A DNA stretch of 64,000 nt. It comes from Bacillus thuringiensis (GTDB taxonomy: Bacteria > Bacillota > Bacilli > Bacillales > Bacillaceae_G). The notes beneath the pieces were generated by a model. The model did not search any database, had not been told where the DNA came from, and saw only the letters and a program-made list of their open reading frames with translations. The stretch spans positions 1,175,501 to 1,239,500 of the forward strand of contig NZ_CP155559.1 of NCBI RefSeq assembly GCF_022095615.2, read 5' to 3'. Every line of letters begins with the position of its first letter. Within the stretch, counting starts at the first letter, position 1. A program made the position numbers and the translations under genes. Of this stretch, positions 1 through 8,669 are shown piece after piece.

Positions 1-783
1 GCATATGAAAATCGCTGGGTAGATGTGTATGAGAACAAAGGGAAGCGAAGCGGAGCATATTCATCTGGTGCATATGGAACAAATCCGTATATTTTAATGA
101 ACTGGCATGATAATGTAAATAATTTATATACACTTGCTCATGAGTTCGGTCATTCCGTGCATAGTTACTACACAAGAAAAACGCAACCGCACGTATACGG
201 TGATTATTCAATCTTCGTTGCAGAAGTAGCATCAACTTGTAATGAAGCGCTTCTAAACGATTATTTATTAAAAACGACAGAAGATAAGAAAGAGCGTCTA
301 TACTTATTAAATCATTATTTAGAAGGATTCCGTGGTACTGTATTCCGTCAAACGATGTTCGCAGAGTTTGAGCATATTATTCATAAGAAAGTACAAGAGG
401 GACACGCGGTTACGCCAGACATGTTAACGGAGATCTACTATGATTTAAATAAGAAATATTTCGGTGATGCTTTAGTAATCGATGAAGAAATTGGTTTAGA
501 ATGGTCTCGTATTCCGCACTTCTATTACAACTATTACGTATACCAATACGCAACAGGATTTAGTGCAGCAACGGCTCTATCTAAACAAATTTTAGAAGAG
601 GGGCAACCAGCAGTAGAACGTTACATTAATGAGTTCTTAAAAGCAGGAAGCTCAGATTATCCAATTGAAGTGCTGAAAAAAGCTGGAGTAGATATGGCAT
701 CTCCAGAACCTGTAAAAGAAGCATTGCAAGTATTTGAAGAGAAATTAAATGAATTAGAAGCATTATTATTTGAAGAGAAGTAA
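1..783 (+). CDS. pepF: Oligoendopeptidase F (M3 zinc peptidase), 3' part only
   Basis: The reading frame is open from the first base, so the N-terminal half lies outside the window; about 260 C-terminal residues are present. The zinc motif HEFGH is encoded near 140-155, and the following EVAST-x-NE segment supplies the third zinc ligand (Glu) typical of M3 peptidases. The family cleaves short oligopeptides in the cytosol. An ATG at 25 is internal and not a start. A hairpin with a T-run follows the stop. In B. subtilis pepF (yjbG) precedes yjbH, and the same neighbour (spxH) lies downstream here on the other strand, which supports orthology. Confidence 0.95.
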   Translation, partial: AYENRWVDVYENKGKRSGAYSSGAYGTNPYILMNWHDNVNNLYTLAHEFGHSVHSYYTRKTQPHVYGDYSIFVAEVASTCNEALLNDYLLKTTEDKKERLYLLNHYLEGFRGTVFRQTMFAEFEHIIHKKVQEGHAVTPDMLTEIYYDLNKKYFGDALVIDEEIGLEWSRIPHFYYNYYVYQYATGFSAATALSKQILEEGQPAVERYINEFLKAGSSDYPIEVLKKAGVDMASPEPVKEALQVFEEKLNELEALLFEEK

Positions 784-784
784 G

Positions 785-816
785 AAAACAGACGAGGAAT
801 TTACCTCGTCTGTTTT
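785..816 (+). terminator. Rho-independent terminator of pepF
   Basis: Inverted repeat ACAGACGAGG / CCTCGTCTGT with a short loop, flanked by A-run and T-run. It starts directly after the pepF stop. Confidence 0.85.
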
Positions 817-911
817 GTTTTAAATCTTTTTTGTCGATATTTGTCGAACGAATAAAGTGAATTGCCTTCTTTTTTCTAAAATAGAAGGCAGTTTTGCGAT
901 TTTTTTTGTAG

Positions 912-1085
912 TTAAAACCCTTTAAAGCGTTTTTTATGGTTGAAATAAGAGAGAGCGATGACAATGATTCCAAATAAAAGAGGGAAGGCAATAATTTTAG
1001 GAAAAGCTTGTAGTAGAGAGAGGATGTACAAGAAAAAAGAAACGATGACAGCTAGTAAGATAAGTAAAATATACGTTTTTTTCAT
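912..1085 (-). CDS. Small two-helix membrane protein, unknown function
   Basis: A 57-residue protein starting MKKTYILLILLAV. A GGAGGTG Shine-Dalgarno sits about six bases before this ATG, so I prefer it over a longer upstream reading. It is almost entirely two hydrophobic segments (about residues 3-25 and 31-48) with a basic C-terminus (HKKRFK), as expected for a small inner-membrane protein. It lies alone between pepF and spxH. I do not recognise a family. Confidence 0.7.
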   Translation of the reverse strand: MKKTYILLILLAVIVSFFLYILSLLQAFPKIIAFPLLFGIIVIALSYFNHKKRFKGF

Positions 1086-1301
1086 ACAGAACACCTCCAA
1101 AATAGCTTTTTTATAGCTTATTCAGAAATGAAAACGTTTAGAATGTGACAAAAGTGTGAAATTCGACAAAAGGGGTTGTCATCTGACGTCGAATCTTGTA
1201 ATATAATAAGCGTGAACGAATTCACATACAAACATATACCCCTTTGTTTGAACGTGAAAATTTCTCCCATCCCCTTTAATATTTTTATAAGCCGTAAAGA
1301 A

Positions 1302-1335
1302 AAAGACCTGGTGTTTTACACCAGGTCTTTTTCTT
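1302..1335 (-). terminator. Terminator at the end of spxH, probably bidirectional
   Basis: AAAGACCTGG / CCAGGTCTTT around a short loop, with A-rich and T-rich flanks on both sides. The right arm contains the spxH stop, so the hairpin overlaps the gene end. Confidence 0.8.
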
Positions 1336-2209
1336 TTGCTATCCATTTCCAATAACGCTCACATTTTACGTCAATCATTTGTACTTTTCGTTTCAGTTGT
1401 AATTTTTTTAATTCACGCTCGATCTCTTGCTGCGAGCAGTCATATATAAATGCTACTTCTTTTGAAGATATAAATTGCGTTGCTTCTAGTAACACTTCTA
1501 AAGAAGGTAATGGTTCTGGCTCGATTTCACATTTTACAAGTTCTTTCAGTAATTGTACGTATACGTCGTAGGAATAAGTTCCAGCGATTTTAATACCTTC
1601 TTCATCTGAATTCGCATGAAAAAATACGAGAGAGGGTATTTCTGTAATATGCATCTCATTTGTAAATTTTAAGTCGCATTGGAAAGCTTTTTTTGCGCTA
1701 GCGGAATGTAGGTCTTTTTTAAATTCTTCTACATCAATGTCGCTATCTCTTGCACATGCAAGTAATAATTCGCAGTCAGGGTTTGATACATTTTCAAGGA
1801 AAATGTATTCTTGGAGTTTTCGCAAGAACTTCGAACCTGCTTTTCGGCCCTGCAACTCCGCTGCCTTAATTGCCATCGAAACTAAATAGGGTGTTGACGA
1901 TGCTTCTTGCATATGTACCTTTCCATCACATGAAAAACCTTGTAAACTTGTTGTCTTTTCCCACACAAATCGAATATTAGCAGGTTTATTCCATTTGTGT
2001 GAGGAAGCGTTCGTTCCGTCCACTTTTCCTGTTACGATATGACGAATAGAGAAGTATTTCCCATATTCAAGCCATAGTTTAATAATAAAGGGCTCAATTT
2101 CCCAGCAATCTTTACAAAGTGGATCAATAAATAAATATGCTTCTACAGACTTATGCTCACATGCGGAAGGAGATGGCATATTGATATGCTTTGCTTCCTG
2201 CTTATCCAT
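1316..2209 (-). CDS. spxH: ClpXP adaptor protein SpxH (YjbH)
   Basis: 297 residues, the usual size for YjbH/SpxH. The family is DsbA/thioredoxin-like and in Bacillus delivers the redox regulator Spx to ClpXP for degradation. The N-terminal part has a FIDPLCKDC segment (about residues 28-36) with a CxxC pair, after a His-containing N-terminus ([12 protein letters not shown]), matching the family. Its start overlaps the stop of the upstream globin gene by one base (TAATG), so the two are co-transcribed, as yjbI-yjbH are in B. subtilis. Product identity is firm; the regulatory role is taken from the family. Confidence 0.93.
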   Translation of the reverse strand: MDKQEAKHINMPSPSACEHKSVEAYLFIDPLCKDCWEIEPFIIKLWLEYGKYFSIRHIVTGKVDGTNASSHKWNKPANIRFVWEKTTSLQGFSCDGKVHMQEASSTPYLVSMAIKAAELQGRKAGSKFLRKLQEYIFLENVSNPDCELLLACARDSDIDVEEFKKDLHSASAKKAFQCDLKFTNEMHITEIPSLVFFHANSDEEGIKIAGTYSYDVYVQLLKELVKCEIEPEPLPSLEVLLEATQFISSKEVAFIYDCSQQEIERELKKLQLKRKVQMIDVKCERYWKWIAKEKDLV

Positions 2210-2607
2210 TACACTTCACCTGTTTCGTTTGGAGTATTAACCATATGCTGAGCAGTTAATGCTAAACGTTCAAAAACGAACTCTCTTATATGACCGTGCA
2301 CTCCTGTGTCATCCATTGCTTGCTCCATACATGATAGCCAAGCCTCTGCTCGTTTTGGAGTAATCTCAAACGGAAGATGGCGTGCTCTTAACATAGGATG
2401 ACCATGTTCTTCAGTGTACAAATTAGGACCACCTAAATATTGCGTTAAAAATTGTTTCTGCTTCCTAGCGGTTTCTGTTAAATCATCCGGGAAGATGGGA
2501 GATAGGTCAGGGTGTTTACTGACATAGGAATAAAATGTGTCTACTAATATTGCAATGCATTGTTCACCGCCAATTGCTTCAAATGGTGTCATCGGTTGCT
2601 TGCTCAT
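2209..2607 (-). CDS. yjbI: Truncated (group II) hemoglobin, YjbI-like
   Basis: 132 residues, the normal length of group II truncated globins. Visible family features are PFEAIGGE near the start, [18 protein letters not shown], the QYLGGPNLY segment, and [10 protein letters not shown] carrying the proximal-His region. These proteins bind haem and O2 or NO; in Firmicutes yjbI sits in front of yjbH, and a role in oxidative protection linked to Spx has been proposed. A clear Shine-Dalgarno precedes the ATG. It is translationally coupled to spxH. Confidence 0.92.
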   Translation of the reverse strand: MSKQPMTPFEAIGGEQCIAILVDTFYSYVSKHPDLSPIFPDDLTETARKQKQFLTQYLGGPNLYTEEHGHPMLRARHLPFEITPKRAEAWLSCMEQAMDDTGVHGHIREFVFERLALTAQHMVNTPNETGEV

Positions 2608-2749
2608 CCTTTATAAACTCCTTTTTCCATGAAATGTATATCTATTGTAGCAATGGAACGTTCCAGAGGGCAAATAAACAGCCTTCATAACGTTCTTTGC
2701 TTATTCTACAGATGTAAAAGAATCTTTTTCTTTTAAAAAGTGAGATATA

Positions 2750-2778
2750 TCCACTAGTAGAACGTATTCACTAGTGGA
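2750..2778. repeat. Inverted repeat downstream of yjbK, possible weak terminator
   Basis: Nine-base arms TCCACTAGT / ACTAGTGGA around an 11-base loop, ten bases past the yjbK stop. On the yjbK strand a T-rich tract follows only about ten bases later, so it is a poor match to an intrinsic terminator. Confidence 0.45.
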
Positions 2779-2787
2779 ATTTTCACT

Positions 2788-3366
2788 TTAGCGTGCTTTG
2801 TTTTGTTTGGCAAGGAAAAAGCGTTTTACTTTATTATTTGTATGACGGATTGGTATGTCGTGCTGCTTTAATAAATGAATAAATGCAGCTTTGCCTGTTT
2901 CTTCATCTTGCACTTCAAATTCAATTTCATAATCATCGTGATTGTAATAGAAACTATGATCAAAGACAAGCGTTCCGCCTTCAAATAACGTTTCGGCTCT
3001 TTCAGTTGTTAAACTGCCCATATAAGTTAAAGCGGAAACAGGAATTTGTAATTTGTGTAGTTGATCCATTACAGCCCCTGGAATGATTACGTTTGTTTCC
3101 ATCATCATTCTTGCTTCGTCTTCTGTTACGACTTGATGAGTTTCCAGCAAGCCGACTTCTGCAGGTTGTTTTAATGTTAATGTATAAGTTTCCCCTTTAT
3201 GACGAATACGAAGTGCAGAGCCAGTTTCTTTTAAAGAGAAATCCGGTGTTTCAAAGTAGTGATTCACTTGTTTTGTAAATACCTCAATAGAGAATGATTT
3301 ACATAATGTATTGAATTCTTCTTCTGTAACAATATTTTTAAATTCAATTTCAATTTCTTGTGTCAT
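2788..3366 (-). CDS. yjbK: CYTH-domain (triphosphate tunnel) protein YjbK
   Basis: 192 residues. The N-terminus carries the diagnostic ExExK motif (EIEIEFK, residues 4-10). Alternating basic and acidic strand motifs follow, including ALRIRHKG and YTLTLKQP, plus a late DYEIEFEV, all characteristic of the triphosphate tunnel fold. CYTH proteins bind triphosphate compounds; the substrate of YjbK is not evident, although inorganic triphosphate is common in the family. Its position next to the relQ-nadK operon matches B. subtilis. Confidence 0.9.
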   Translation of the reverse strand: MTQEIEIEFKNIVTEEEFNTLCKSFSIEVFTKQVNHYFETPDFSLKETGSALRIRHKGETYTLTLKQPAEVGLLETHQVVTEDEARMMMETNVIIPGAVMDQLHKLQIPVSALTYMGSLTTERAETLFEGGTLVFDHSFYYNHDDYEIEFEVQDEETGKAAFIHLLKQHDIPIRHTNNKVKRFFLAKQNKAR

Positions 3367-3456
3367 TGTATGCGCTCCTTTTAAGAAATAATTCTTTACA
3401 CATTATCGCTTTTTCATAAATTTGGTTCAATGTTTTATTTGTTTGCGTTCATGTTA

Positions 3457-3465
3457 TGATACAAT
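3457..3465 (+). promoter_or_regulatory. Candidate extended -10 promoter for the yjbL-relQ-nadK-rluD operon
   Basis: TGATACAAT is an extended -10 element (TG-N-TACAAT) about 45 bases upstream of the yjbL ATG. I see no good -35 hexamer at the right distance, which is tolerated with an extended -10. Confidence 0.45.
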
Positions 3466-3510
3466 AATACTGTTAAGTAAGACAGGAAGTTGAGATGGAG
3501 GAGTTAGAGC

Positions 3511-3882
3511 ATGCAAAATAAAATTCAAGTTAAGAGCGTAGAAAAGAGAGAGAATGCTCTTATTTTTTGTGCGGAAAATAATGAAATAGAGGTAAAGGAG
3601 TTAAGTGCGCGTAATCACGTACTTGTAGACTCAGACAATTTATCATTTTTATATATCTTAGAAAACGAATCATCTTTCATTTATGTAAGTATTCCGCACA
3701 CATGCTGGGAAGCAATGCATGAAGCGATGAATAAAGATATGGCAATGTTCGTTCGTGTGAATGACGTTGAAATGGAATTAGAAAGTTTAAAAGAAGAAGT
3801 AGAATATTTAGTTGAAAATATTGAAGGTAATGCAAATTACGGTGAAGAACTAGTAACTGCTGTAGAAAAAGTATTTCTATAA
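3511..3882 (+). CDS. yjbL: Conserved hypothetical protein YjbL
   Basis: 123 residues, soluble and acidic, with no membrane segment. It has the size and position of B. subtilis yjbL, between yjbK and yjbM. The Shine-Dalgarno is GGAGG ten bases ahead of the ATG. No catalytic motif can be seen. It is the first gene of the operon that continues with relQ. Function unknown. Confidence 0.8.
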   Translation: MQNKIQVKSVEKRENALIFCAENNEIEVKELSARNHVLVDSDNLSFLYILENESSFIYVSIPHTCWEAMHEAMNKDMAMFVRVNDVEMELESLKEEVEYLVENIEGNANYGEELVTAVEKVFL

Positions 3883-3912
3883 GCAAATGGATTGATTTTG
3901 GTGGTGGTTGAA

Positions 3913-4551
3913 ATGAAGCGAAATTGGGAAGAATTTTTAGCACCTTACCATCAAGCGGTGGCAGAGCTGAAAGTGAAACTAAAAGGAATGCGTACTCAAT
4001 TTGCAATGTTAACGGAGCATTCTCCAATTGAGTTTGTAACAGGAAGGGTAAAGTCGGTTGCAAGTATTATTGATAAAGCGGAGAAGAGAAATGTACCACT
4101 AGACCGGCTAAGAGAAGATATGCAAGACATCGCGGGCCTTCGAATGATGTGTCAATTTGTTGATGAGATTAAGCCTGTTGTAGAATATCTTCGAAAACGA
4201 AATGACTTTGAAATCGTGGAAGAGCGTGATTATGTCACGCAAAAGAAAGATAGCGGTTATCGTTCTTACCACGTTGTCATTAGTTACCCAGTTCAAACGA
4301 TTCAGGGAGAAAAAAAAGTATTGGTAGAAATTCAAATACGCACGTTAGCAATGAACTTTTGGGCAACAATTGAGCATTCTTTAAATTATAAATATAGTGG
4401 ACGTTTTCCTGAAGATATTAAAATACGCTTGCAACGCGCAGCGGAAGCAGCGTTTTTATTAGATGAAGAAATGTCTTCTATTCGTCTTGAGATTCAAGAA
4501 GCGCAGAAAGCTTTTTCAAGAAAACAAGAAACGAAAGATTCCGAATCATAA
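3913..4551 (+). CDS. relQ: Small alarmone synthetase RelQ (GTP pyrophosphokinase YjbM)
   Basis: 212 residues from the ATG at 3913; the frame is open upstream but this start gives the family length of about 211. It makes (p)ppGpp from ATP and GTP or GDP. RelA/SpoT synthetase motifs are visible in order: DIAGLRMM, the loop KDSGYRSYH, and VEIQIRT followed by ATIEHSLNYKY. There is no HD hydrolase domain and no TGS/ACT tail, so it is a monofunctional small synthetase. It is followed by nadK after an 18-base gap, the usual arrangement in Firmicutes. Confidence 0.95.
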   Translation: MKRNWEEFLAPYHQAVAELKVKLKGMRTQFAMLTEHSPIEFVTGRVKSVASIIDKAEKRNVPLDRLREDMQDIAGLRMMCQFVDEIKPVVEYLRKRNDFEIVEERDYVTQKKDSGYRSYHVVISYPVQTIQGEKKVLVEIQIRTLAMNFWATIEHSLNYKYSGRFPEDIKIRLQRAAEAAFLLDEEMSSIRLEIQEAQKAFSRKQETKDSES

Positions 4552-4569
4552 ACTAAAGGGTGTTGGGCG

Positions 4570-5367
4570 ATGAAATTTACAATTATGTCAAAGGGAGATC
4601 AATCATCAGATACATTGGCAGGCACGATGAAAGAGTACTTGCTAGATTTTGGATTTATAATGGATGAAAAGGAACCCGATATTGTAATTTCTGTTGGGGG
4701 AGATGGAACGCTTTTATATGCGTTTCATCGTTATTATAATCGATTGGATGAAACAGCATTTGTTGGAGTACATACAGGGCATTTAGGTTTCTATGCAGAT
4801 TGGTTACCGACAGAAGTAGAGAAATTAGTAATTGCAATTGCTAAAACACCATTCCAAGTGGTGGAATATCCGCTTTTAGAAGTGATTATTCGCTATGTGA
4901 ATGGGAGTAAAGAGTCACAGTATTTGGCGATGAATGAAGCAACTGTTAAAAGTGCGGAAGGTACATTAGTAACAGAAGTGGAAATACGCGGAGAGTACTT
5001 TGAAACGTTCCGCGGGGATGGCCTTTGTATTTCTACTCCTTCGGGAAGTACTGCGTATAATAAGGCGCTTGGCGGAGCGATTATTCACCCTTCTATTGAA
5101 GCGATTCAAATTGCAGAAATGGCATCTATTAATAACCGTGTGTTTCGTACTGTAGGCTCGCCACTCGTACTGCCGAAGCATCATACATGTGTGTTGAAGC
5201 CGGCTGCGGGAATGAACTTACAAATTACGGTGGACCATTTAACGATGGTTCATCAAGATGTGAAATCAATCCAGTATCGCGTTGCAAACGAGAAAGTACG
5301 ATTTGTTCGTTTCCGTCCATTCCCGTTCTGGAAACGAGTTCGTGACTCGTTTGTTGCAGATAAATAG
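4570..5367 (+). CDS. nadK: NAD kinase
   Basis: 265 residues. The enzyme phosphorylates NAD to NADP with ATP. The nucleotide-binding GGDGT motif is at about residues 43-47 ([11 protein letters not shown]). The second conserved region, [26 protein letters not shown], is intact apart from being read here only by eye. It sits between relQ and a pseudouridine synthase gene in one operon, as in B. subtilis (yjbN). A RBS-like GGGTGTTGGGCG precedes the ATG. The C-terminal basic stretch [14 protein letters not shown] is also typical. Confidence 0.96.
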   Translation: MKFTIMSKGDQSSDTLAGTMKEYLLDFGFIMDEKEPDIVISVGGDGTLLYAFHRYYNRLDETAFVGVHTGHLGFYADWLPTEVEKLVIAIAKTPFQVVEYPLLEVIIRYVNGSKESQYLAMNEATVKSAEGTLVTEVEIRGEYFETFRGDGLCISTPSGSTAYNKALGGAIIHPSIEAIQIAEMASINNRVFRTVGSPLVLPKHHTCVLKPAAGMNLQITVDHLTMVHQDVKSIQYRVANEKVRFVRFRPFPFWKRVRDSFVADK

Positions 5368-5382
5368 AAAGGGTTTATATAT

Positions 5383-6276
5383 TTGAACAGATTTACATTG
5401 AAATGGGATATAGGATCGGCTGAAGAGGGAACTTTAGTTAGAGAATTTTTAAAAACAAAAGGGATTTCTAAAGCCGCATTAACGGACATAAAATTTCACG
5501 GCGGAGCTATTGAAGTAAATGATCAACATGCGAGCGTTCGTCATCAGTTGCAAGCTGGTGAACAATTACGTGTCTTTTTTCCAGTGGAGGAAAGAAGTGA
5601 AGGGATGATTGCAGAAGATATCCCTGTATGTATTGTATATGAAGATGATGCAGTTCTTGTCATAAACAAAGAGGCGAACATGTCAACGATTCCGTCTAGA
5701 GAACATCCGGTAGGGAGTGTTGCAAATGCGCTCTTATCTCATTATGATAAGCAGCATCTTGCAAGTACGGTGCACATCGTAACAAGATTAGATCGTGATA
5801 CTTCAGGGCTTATGCTTATTGCAAAAAATCGTTTCGTGCATCATCTTTTATCGAAACAGCATCAACAAAAAGCTGTGAAAAGAACGTATGAAGCAATCGT
5901 TCATGGTGAGATGATTGAACGAGAAGGAACAATTGACGCACCGATTGGACGGAAATCGGATAGCATTATTGAGCGAATAGTTTGTGAAGATGGGCAAAGA
6001 GCAGTTACTCATTTTAGAGTGATGGATAGCGCCAATCATAAGACGCATGTATCACTTGAGCTTGAGACAGGAAGAACACATCAAATTCGTGTACATATGG
6101 CTCATATAGGCTACCCGTTACTTGGTGATGATTTATATGGAGGACGAAGAGATGTGATAAAACGTCAAGCACTTCATAGTACATCTTTGACGTTTTATCA
6201 TCCTATTTTAGAGAAGGAAATGTCTTTCACTACAACGATTCCAAGCGATATGGAAGAGGTATTAAGACATACTTAA
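5383..6276 (+). CDS. RluA/RluD-family rRNA pseudouridine synthase (YjbO)
   Basis: 297 residues. It converts specific uridines in rRNA or tRNA to pseudouridine. The catalytic signature RLDRDTSG, with the active Asp, is at about residues 131-138, followed by the RTHQIRVH motif near 229 and HIGYPLLGDDLYGG. An S4-like RNA-binding segment occupies the N-terminus. The start is a TTG with AAAGGG nine bases upstream; no nearer ATG fits. It is the last gene of the yjbL-relQ-nadK operon and is followed by a strong hairpin. RluD versus another RluA subgroup cannot be settled by eye. Confidence 0.92.
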   Translation: MNRFTLKWDIGSAEEGTLVREFLKTKGISKAALTDIKFHGGAIEVNDQHASVRHQLQAGEQLRVFFPVEERSEGMIAEDIPVCIVYEDDAVLVINKEANMSTIPSREHPVGSVANALLSHYDKQHLASTVHIVTRLDRDTSGLMLIAKNRFVHHLLSKQHQQKAVKRTYEAIVHGEMIEREGTIDAPIGRKSDSIIERIVCEDGQRAVTHFRVMDSANHKTHVSLELETGRTHQIRVHMAHIGYPLLGDDLYGGRRDVIKRQALHSTSLTFYHPILEKEMSFTTTIPSDMEEVLRHT

Positions 6277-6322
6277 AAAGGGAACAAAATTCTTATGTAA
6301 CGAAGAATTTTGTTCCCTTTTT
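6275..6322. terminator. Bidirectional terminator between the pseudouridine synthase and peptidase-G2 genes
   Basis: Long arms AGGGAACAAAATTCTT / AAGAATTTTGTTCCCT with A-run and T-run flanks, placed between two converging genes. Confidence 0.85.
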
Positions 6323-6324
6323 TC

Positions 6325-7713
6325 TTAGCGGAATAATATTAAAATTTGATTTTCACCCGTACGCTTTATAACGAAAAATCCACTTTCGGATTTTGTAGCA
6401 ATGCCATCGTTATTTGGACGACAATATCCATGCGTTTCGCAAGTGCCGTCATCACGTACTAACATTTGTCCAATTAATCCGACAGGAAGCCACTCGGTAC
6501 GATCTTTTCTTGCTATATATTTGCAAGTTGGATCCCATTCTGTATTTAAAAGAGGTTGTATGTCTTGCGATTCCGTACGTACATACTGGCGTTTTCCAAA
6601 GTTATCTGTTTTATAGCGTTTTTGCCAACTTAAAGTACCGCTATTTCCTATAAGAGCGGGGGTTGCACTAGATATTCCTAAAATGAATGAATCGTTTGAA
6701 GTAGCAATCCGAATTTTTTCTTCGCTACTAAATGTAACGAAATAACCTACCTCAATAAGGTTATTGTCTGCTGTTTCAAACATTTGTGCAAAATCAGTTC
6801 CACTTGCATTGTAAGAAGCGCCATCAATATACATTTCCCCATTATGAGCAAGCCACTTTGCACCGATATTATGATCGGTTTCATTTGTGCCGTTTGCAAT
6901 AAACCAAGAGTAAGATTCTTCTGCTGTGCCGAAGCGCCCCATAATATGGCTACCTGCAAAATGAGCTGTTGATGTATGATTACCTTCCGCATGAGAAGAG
7001 AATCCGTTAGCGATAGTCGCGGTTCCTTCTGCATGTGCTGCTTCGCCTAAAGCGATTGTATGTTTACCTTCCGCATGAGAATAAGAGCCGCCTGCGGTCG
7101 TTTCACTTCCTTCACTATGGGAACTATGTCCAGTTGCTTTTGTTTTTGATCCTTCTGCATGAGAGAAAGAAGCTTTTGCGTGTGTAAGAAGCCCTTCTGC
7201 ATGTGAAGCTGTACCCTCTGCATTAGAGTGAAGCCCCTCTGCATGTGCATACCGCCCGCCTTTTTTTACTTTTTTATTTTCAGGTGTAGGGGTCTGAATG
7301 ATGATCGTTTTTTCTGTTTGTATATCATGGGATGGTGCTAATGCTTCTTTAATTTTTTTTACTTGATTTATAATAGCAGCTGGAATTTCTGATCCCGCTT
7401 TTTTATTTATTTCTACAGGGATGTTTTCTTCTATGTTTTTCTCTGTTTGCTCAGAAGGCACAATCTGTTCAGTGTGAGTAGAGAGAGGTCTGTTTTTTTG
7501 TTGCATCTTTGTTTTTCTATTATCAATAATGCGGCTCATTACAGCATTTTCTAAAGAGACATATTTTGGTCTAGCTTTGTTTTTGGGGGAAGCCTCTTGT
7601 CCTTCCAGTTCTTCTAAAGCTGCAGATCGAATGCTGCACCAGTTGTTAATTCCGTACATGGGCAGATAAAAAGGCGGGCATTTTCTTTTTTGTTTAGAAG
7701 ATTTTTTCTTCAT
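6325..7713 (-). CDS. YadA-head-repeat protein with peptidase G2-like C-terminal domain
   Basis: 462 residues in three parts. Residues 1-150 are basic and low-complexity, opening with a Lys-rich stretch and CPPFYLPMYG. Residues about 155-265 hold roughly eight 14-residue repeats with the core HAEG-xx-T-x-A, the pattern of trimeric YadA/Hep_Hag heads. Residues about 285-462 (from AHNGEMYIDG) look like the peptidase G2 (autoproteolytic chaperone) domain of phage tail-appendage proteins and of SPbeta YomR. There is no signal peptide. A good Shine-Dalgarno (GGAGGTGAC) precedes the ATG. It is probably trimeric; a spore-surface or structural role is only inference. No other phage gene is nearby. Confidence 0.8.
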   Translation of the reverse strand: MKKKSSKQKRKCPPFYLPMYGINNWCSIRSAALEELEGQEASPKNKARPKYVSLENAVMSRIIDNRKTKMQQKNRPLSTHTEQIVPSEQTEKNIEENIPVEINKKAGSEIPAAIINQVKKIKEALAPSHDIQTEKTIIIQTPTPENKKVKKGGRYAHAEGLHSNAEGTASHAEGLLTHAKASFSHAEGSKTKATGHSSHSEGSETTAGGSYSHAEGKHTIALGEAAHAEGTATIANGFSSHAEGNHTSTAHFAGSHIMGRFGTAEESYSWFIANGTNETDHNIGAKWLAHNGEMYIDGASYNASGTDFAQMFETADNNLIEVGYFVTFSSEEKIRIATSNDSFILGISSATPALIGNSGTLSWQKRYKTDNFGKRQYVRTESQDIQPLLNTEWDPTCKYIARKDRTEWLPVGLIGQMLVRDDGTCETHGYCRPNNDGIATKSESGFFVIKRTGENQILILFR

Positions 7714-7745
7714 TCTGTCACCTCCTGCGACAGTATATGCTGTGT

Positions 7746-7785
7746 AATGAAAAAAAGATGCACTTTATTGCATCTTTTTTTCATT
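7746..7785 (-). terminator. Terminator downstream of prpE
   Basis: AAAAAAAGATGCA / TGCATCTTTTTTT hairpin 70 bases past the prpE stop, with T-rich sequence on the prpE strand. Confidence 0.75.
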
Positions 7786-7854
7786 GCTTTACCCAGTTTT
7801 TATAGGAGAGCCATCTAAACGATACGGTAATCCTCGTAATTTTAATAAGGGTAG

Positions 7855-8595
7855 TTATGAAATTGGGCGGAATTTCTCAGGGACAAAAGGTAGAGAGGAA
7901 GGGACGGAAACAGTCTCCATTTCAGGATAACGTAGTCCGGTTAATTTGCCGCCAAATACAGCACCAGTGTCAATATTGACTGTATGATTTACAAAGCGAG
8001 GTTCTTTTACTGGTGTATGTCCATATACAATCCAAGATTGTCCTTTATATTCCTTCGCCCAGTCGCGACGGACAGGAGAGCCGTCAGCATGTTTTTCTCC
8101 TGTAATATCGCCATATAGTACAAAGGTTTGTACTTTTTTATCTTGTCTTCCTATGTAATCTTGTCGAATTCCGGCGTGACATACAATTAACCTTTTTTCA
8201 TCGAGTACGTGATATAAAGGGGATTGCTCATAAAGTGTGATGAATTTTTCTTTTATAATATTTTGTTTATGAGAAGGAAGTGCCTCATATTCGGCAACAG
8301 TTGTTTCGAGCCCGTGAGCGATTGATACGTTACGCCCAAGGAAAAATCGGTATAGTTTATTACAGTGATTTCCGGGAGCGTAATAAGCTACTTTTTTATG
8401 TATGACAAGTTCCCATACAATTTCAATCATACGTAATGAATGAGGGCCGCGATCTGTAATATCGCCAACAAATGCAAGGTTACGTTGGTCAGGATGAATC
8501 GGCAGGTCGCTATTCCAGTTATATCCGAGTTTCGTCGTTAAATCCTGAAACTCTTGAAAGCATCCATGAATATCCCCTATAATGTCATATTTCAT
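7855..8595 (-). CDS. prpE: Bis(5'-nucleosyl)-tetraphosphatase PrpE
   Basis: 246 residues, a metallophosphoesterase. All phosphoesterase motifs are visible: GDIHGC (residues 7-12), GDITDRG (about 45-51), GNHCNK (about 76-81) and the later CHAGI and YGHTPV. PrpE in Bacillus hydrolyses diadenosine tetraphosphate and has been tied to spore germination. It follows the yjbO homologue in B. subtilis (yjbP), and only the G2-domain gene separates them here. The ATG has AGGTTTA-like spacing (GGTGGAGGTTTAAAT). Confidence 0.94.
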   Translation of the reverse strand: MKYDIIGDIHGCFQEFQDLTTKLGYNWNSDLPIHPDQRNLAFVGDITDRGPHSLRMIEIVWELVIHKKVAYYAPGNHCNKLYRFFLGRNVSIAHGLETTVAEYEALPSHKQNIIKEKFITLYEQSPLYHVLDEKRLIVCHAGIRQDYIGRQDKKVQTFVLYGDITGEKHADGSPVRRDWAKEYKGQSWIVYGHTPVKEPRFVNHTVNIDTGAVFGGKLTGLRYPEMETVSVPSSLPFVPEKFRPIS

Positions 8596-8669
8596 ATTTA
8601 AACCTCCACCATATTTTTCATTAGTATATCTAAAAAAGGATAGAGATAAAAATATACTGTTTTTGTATT

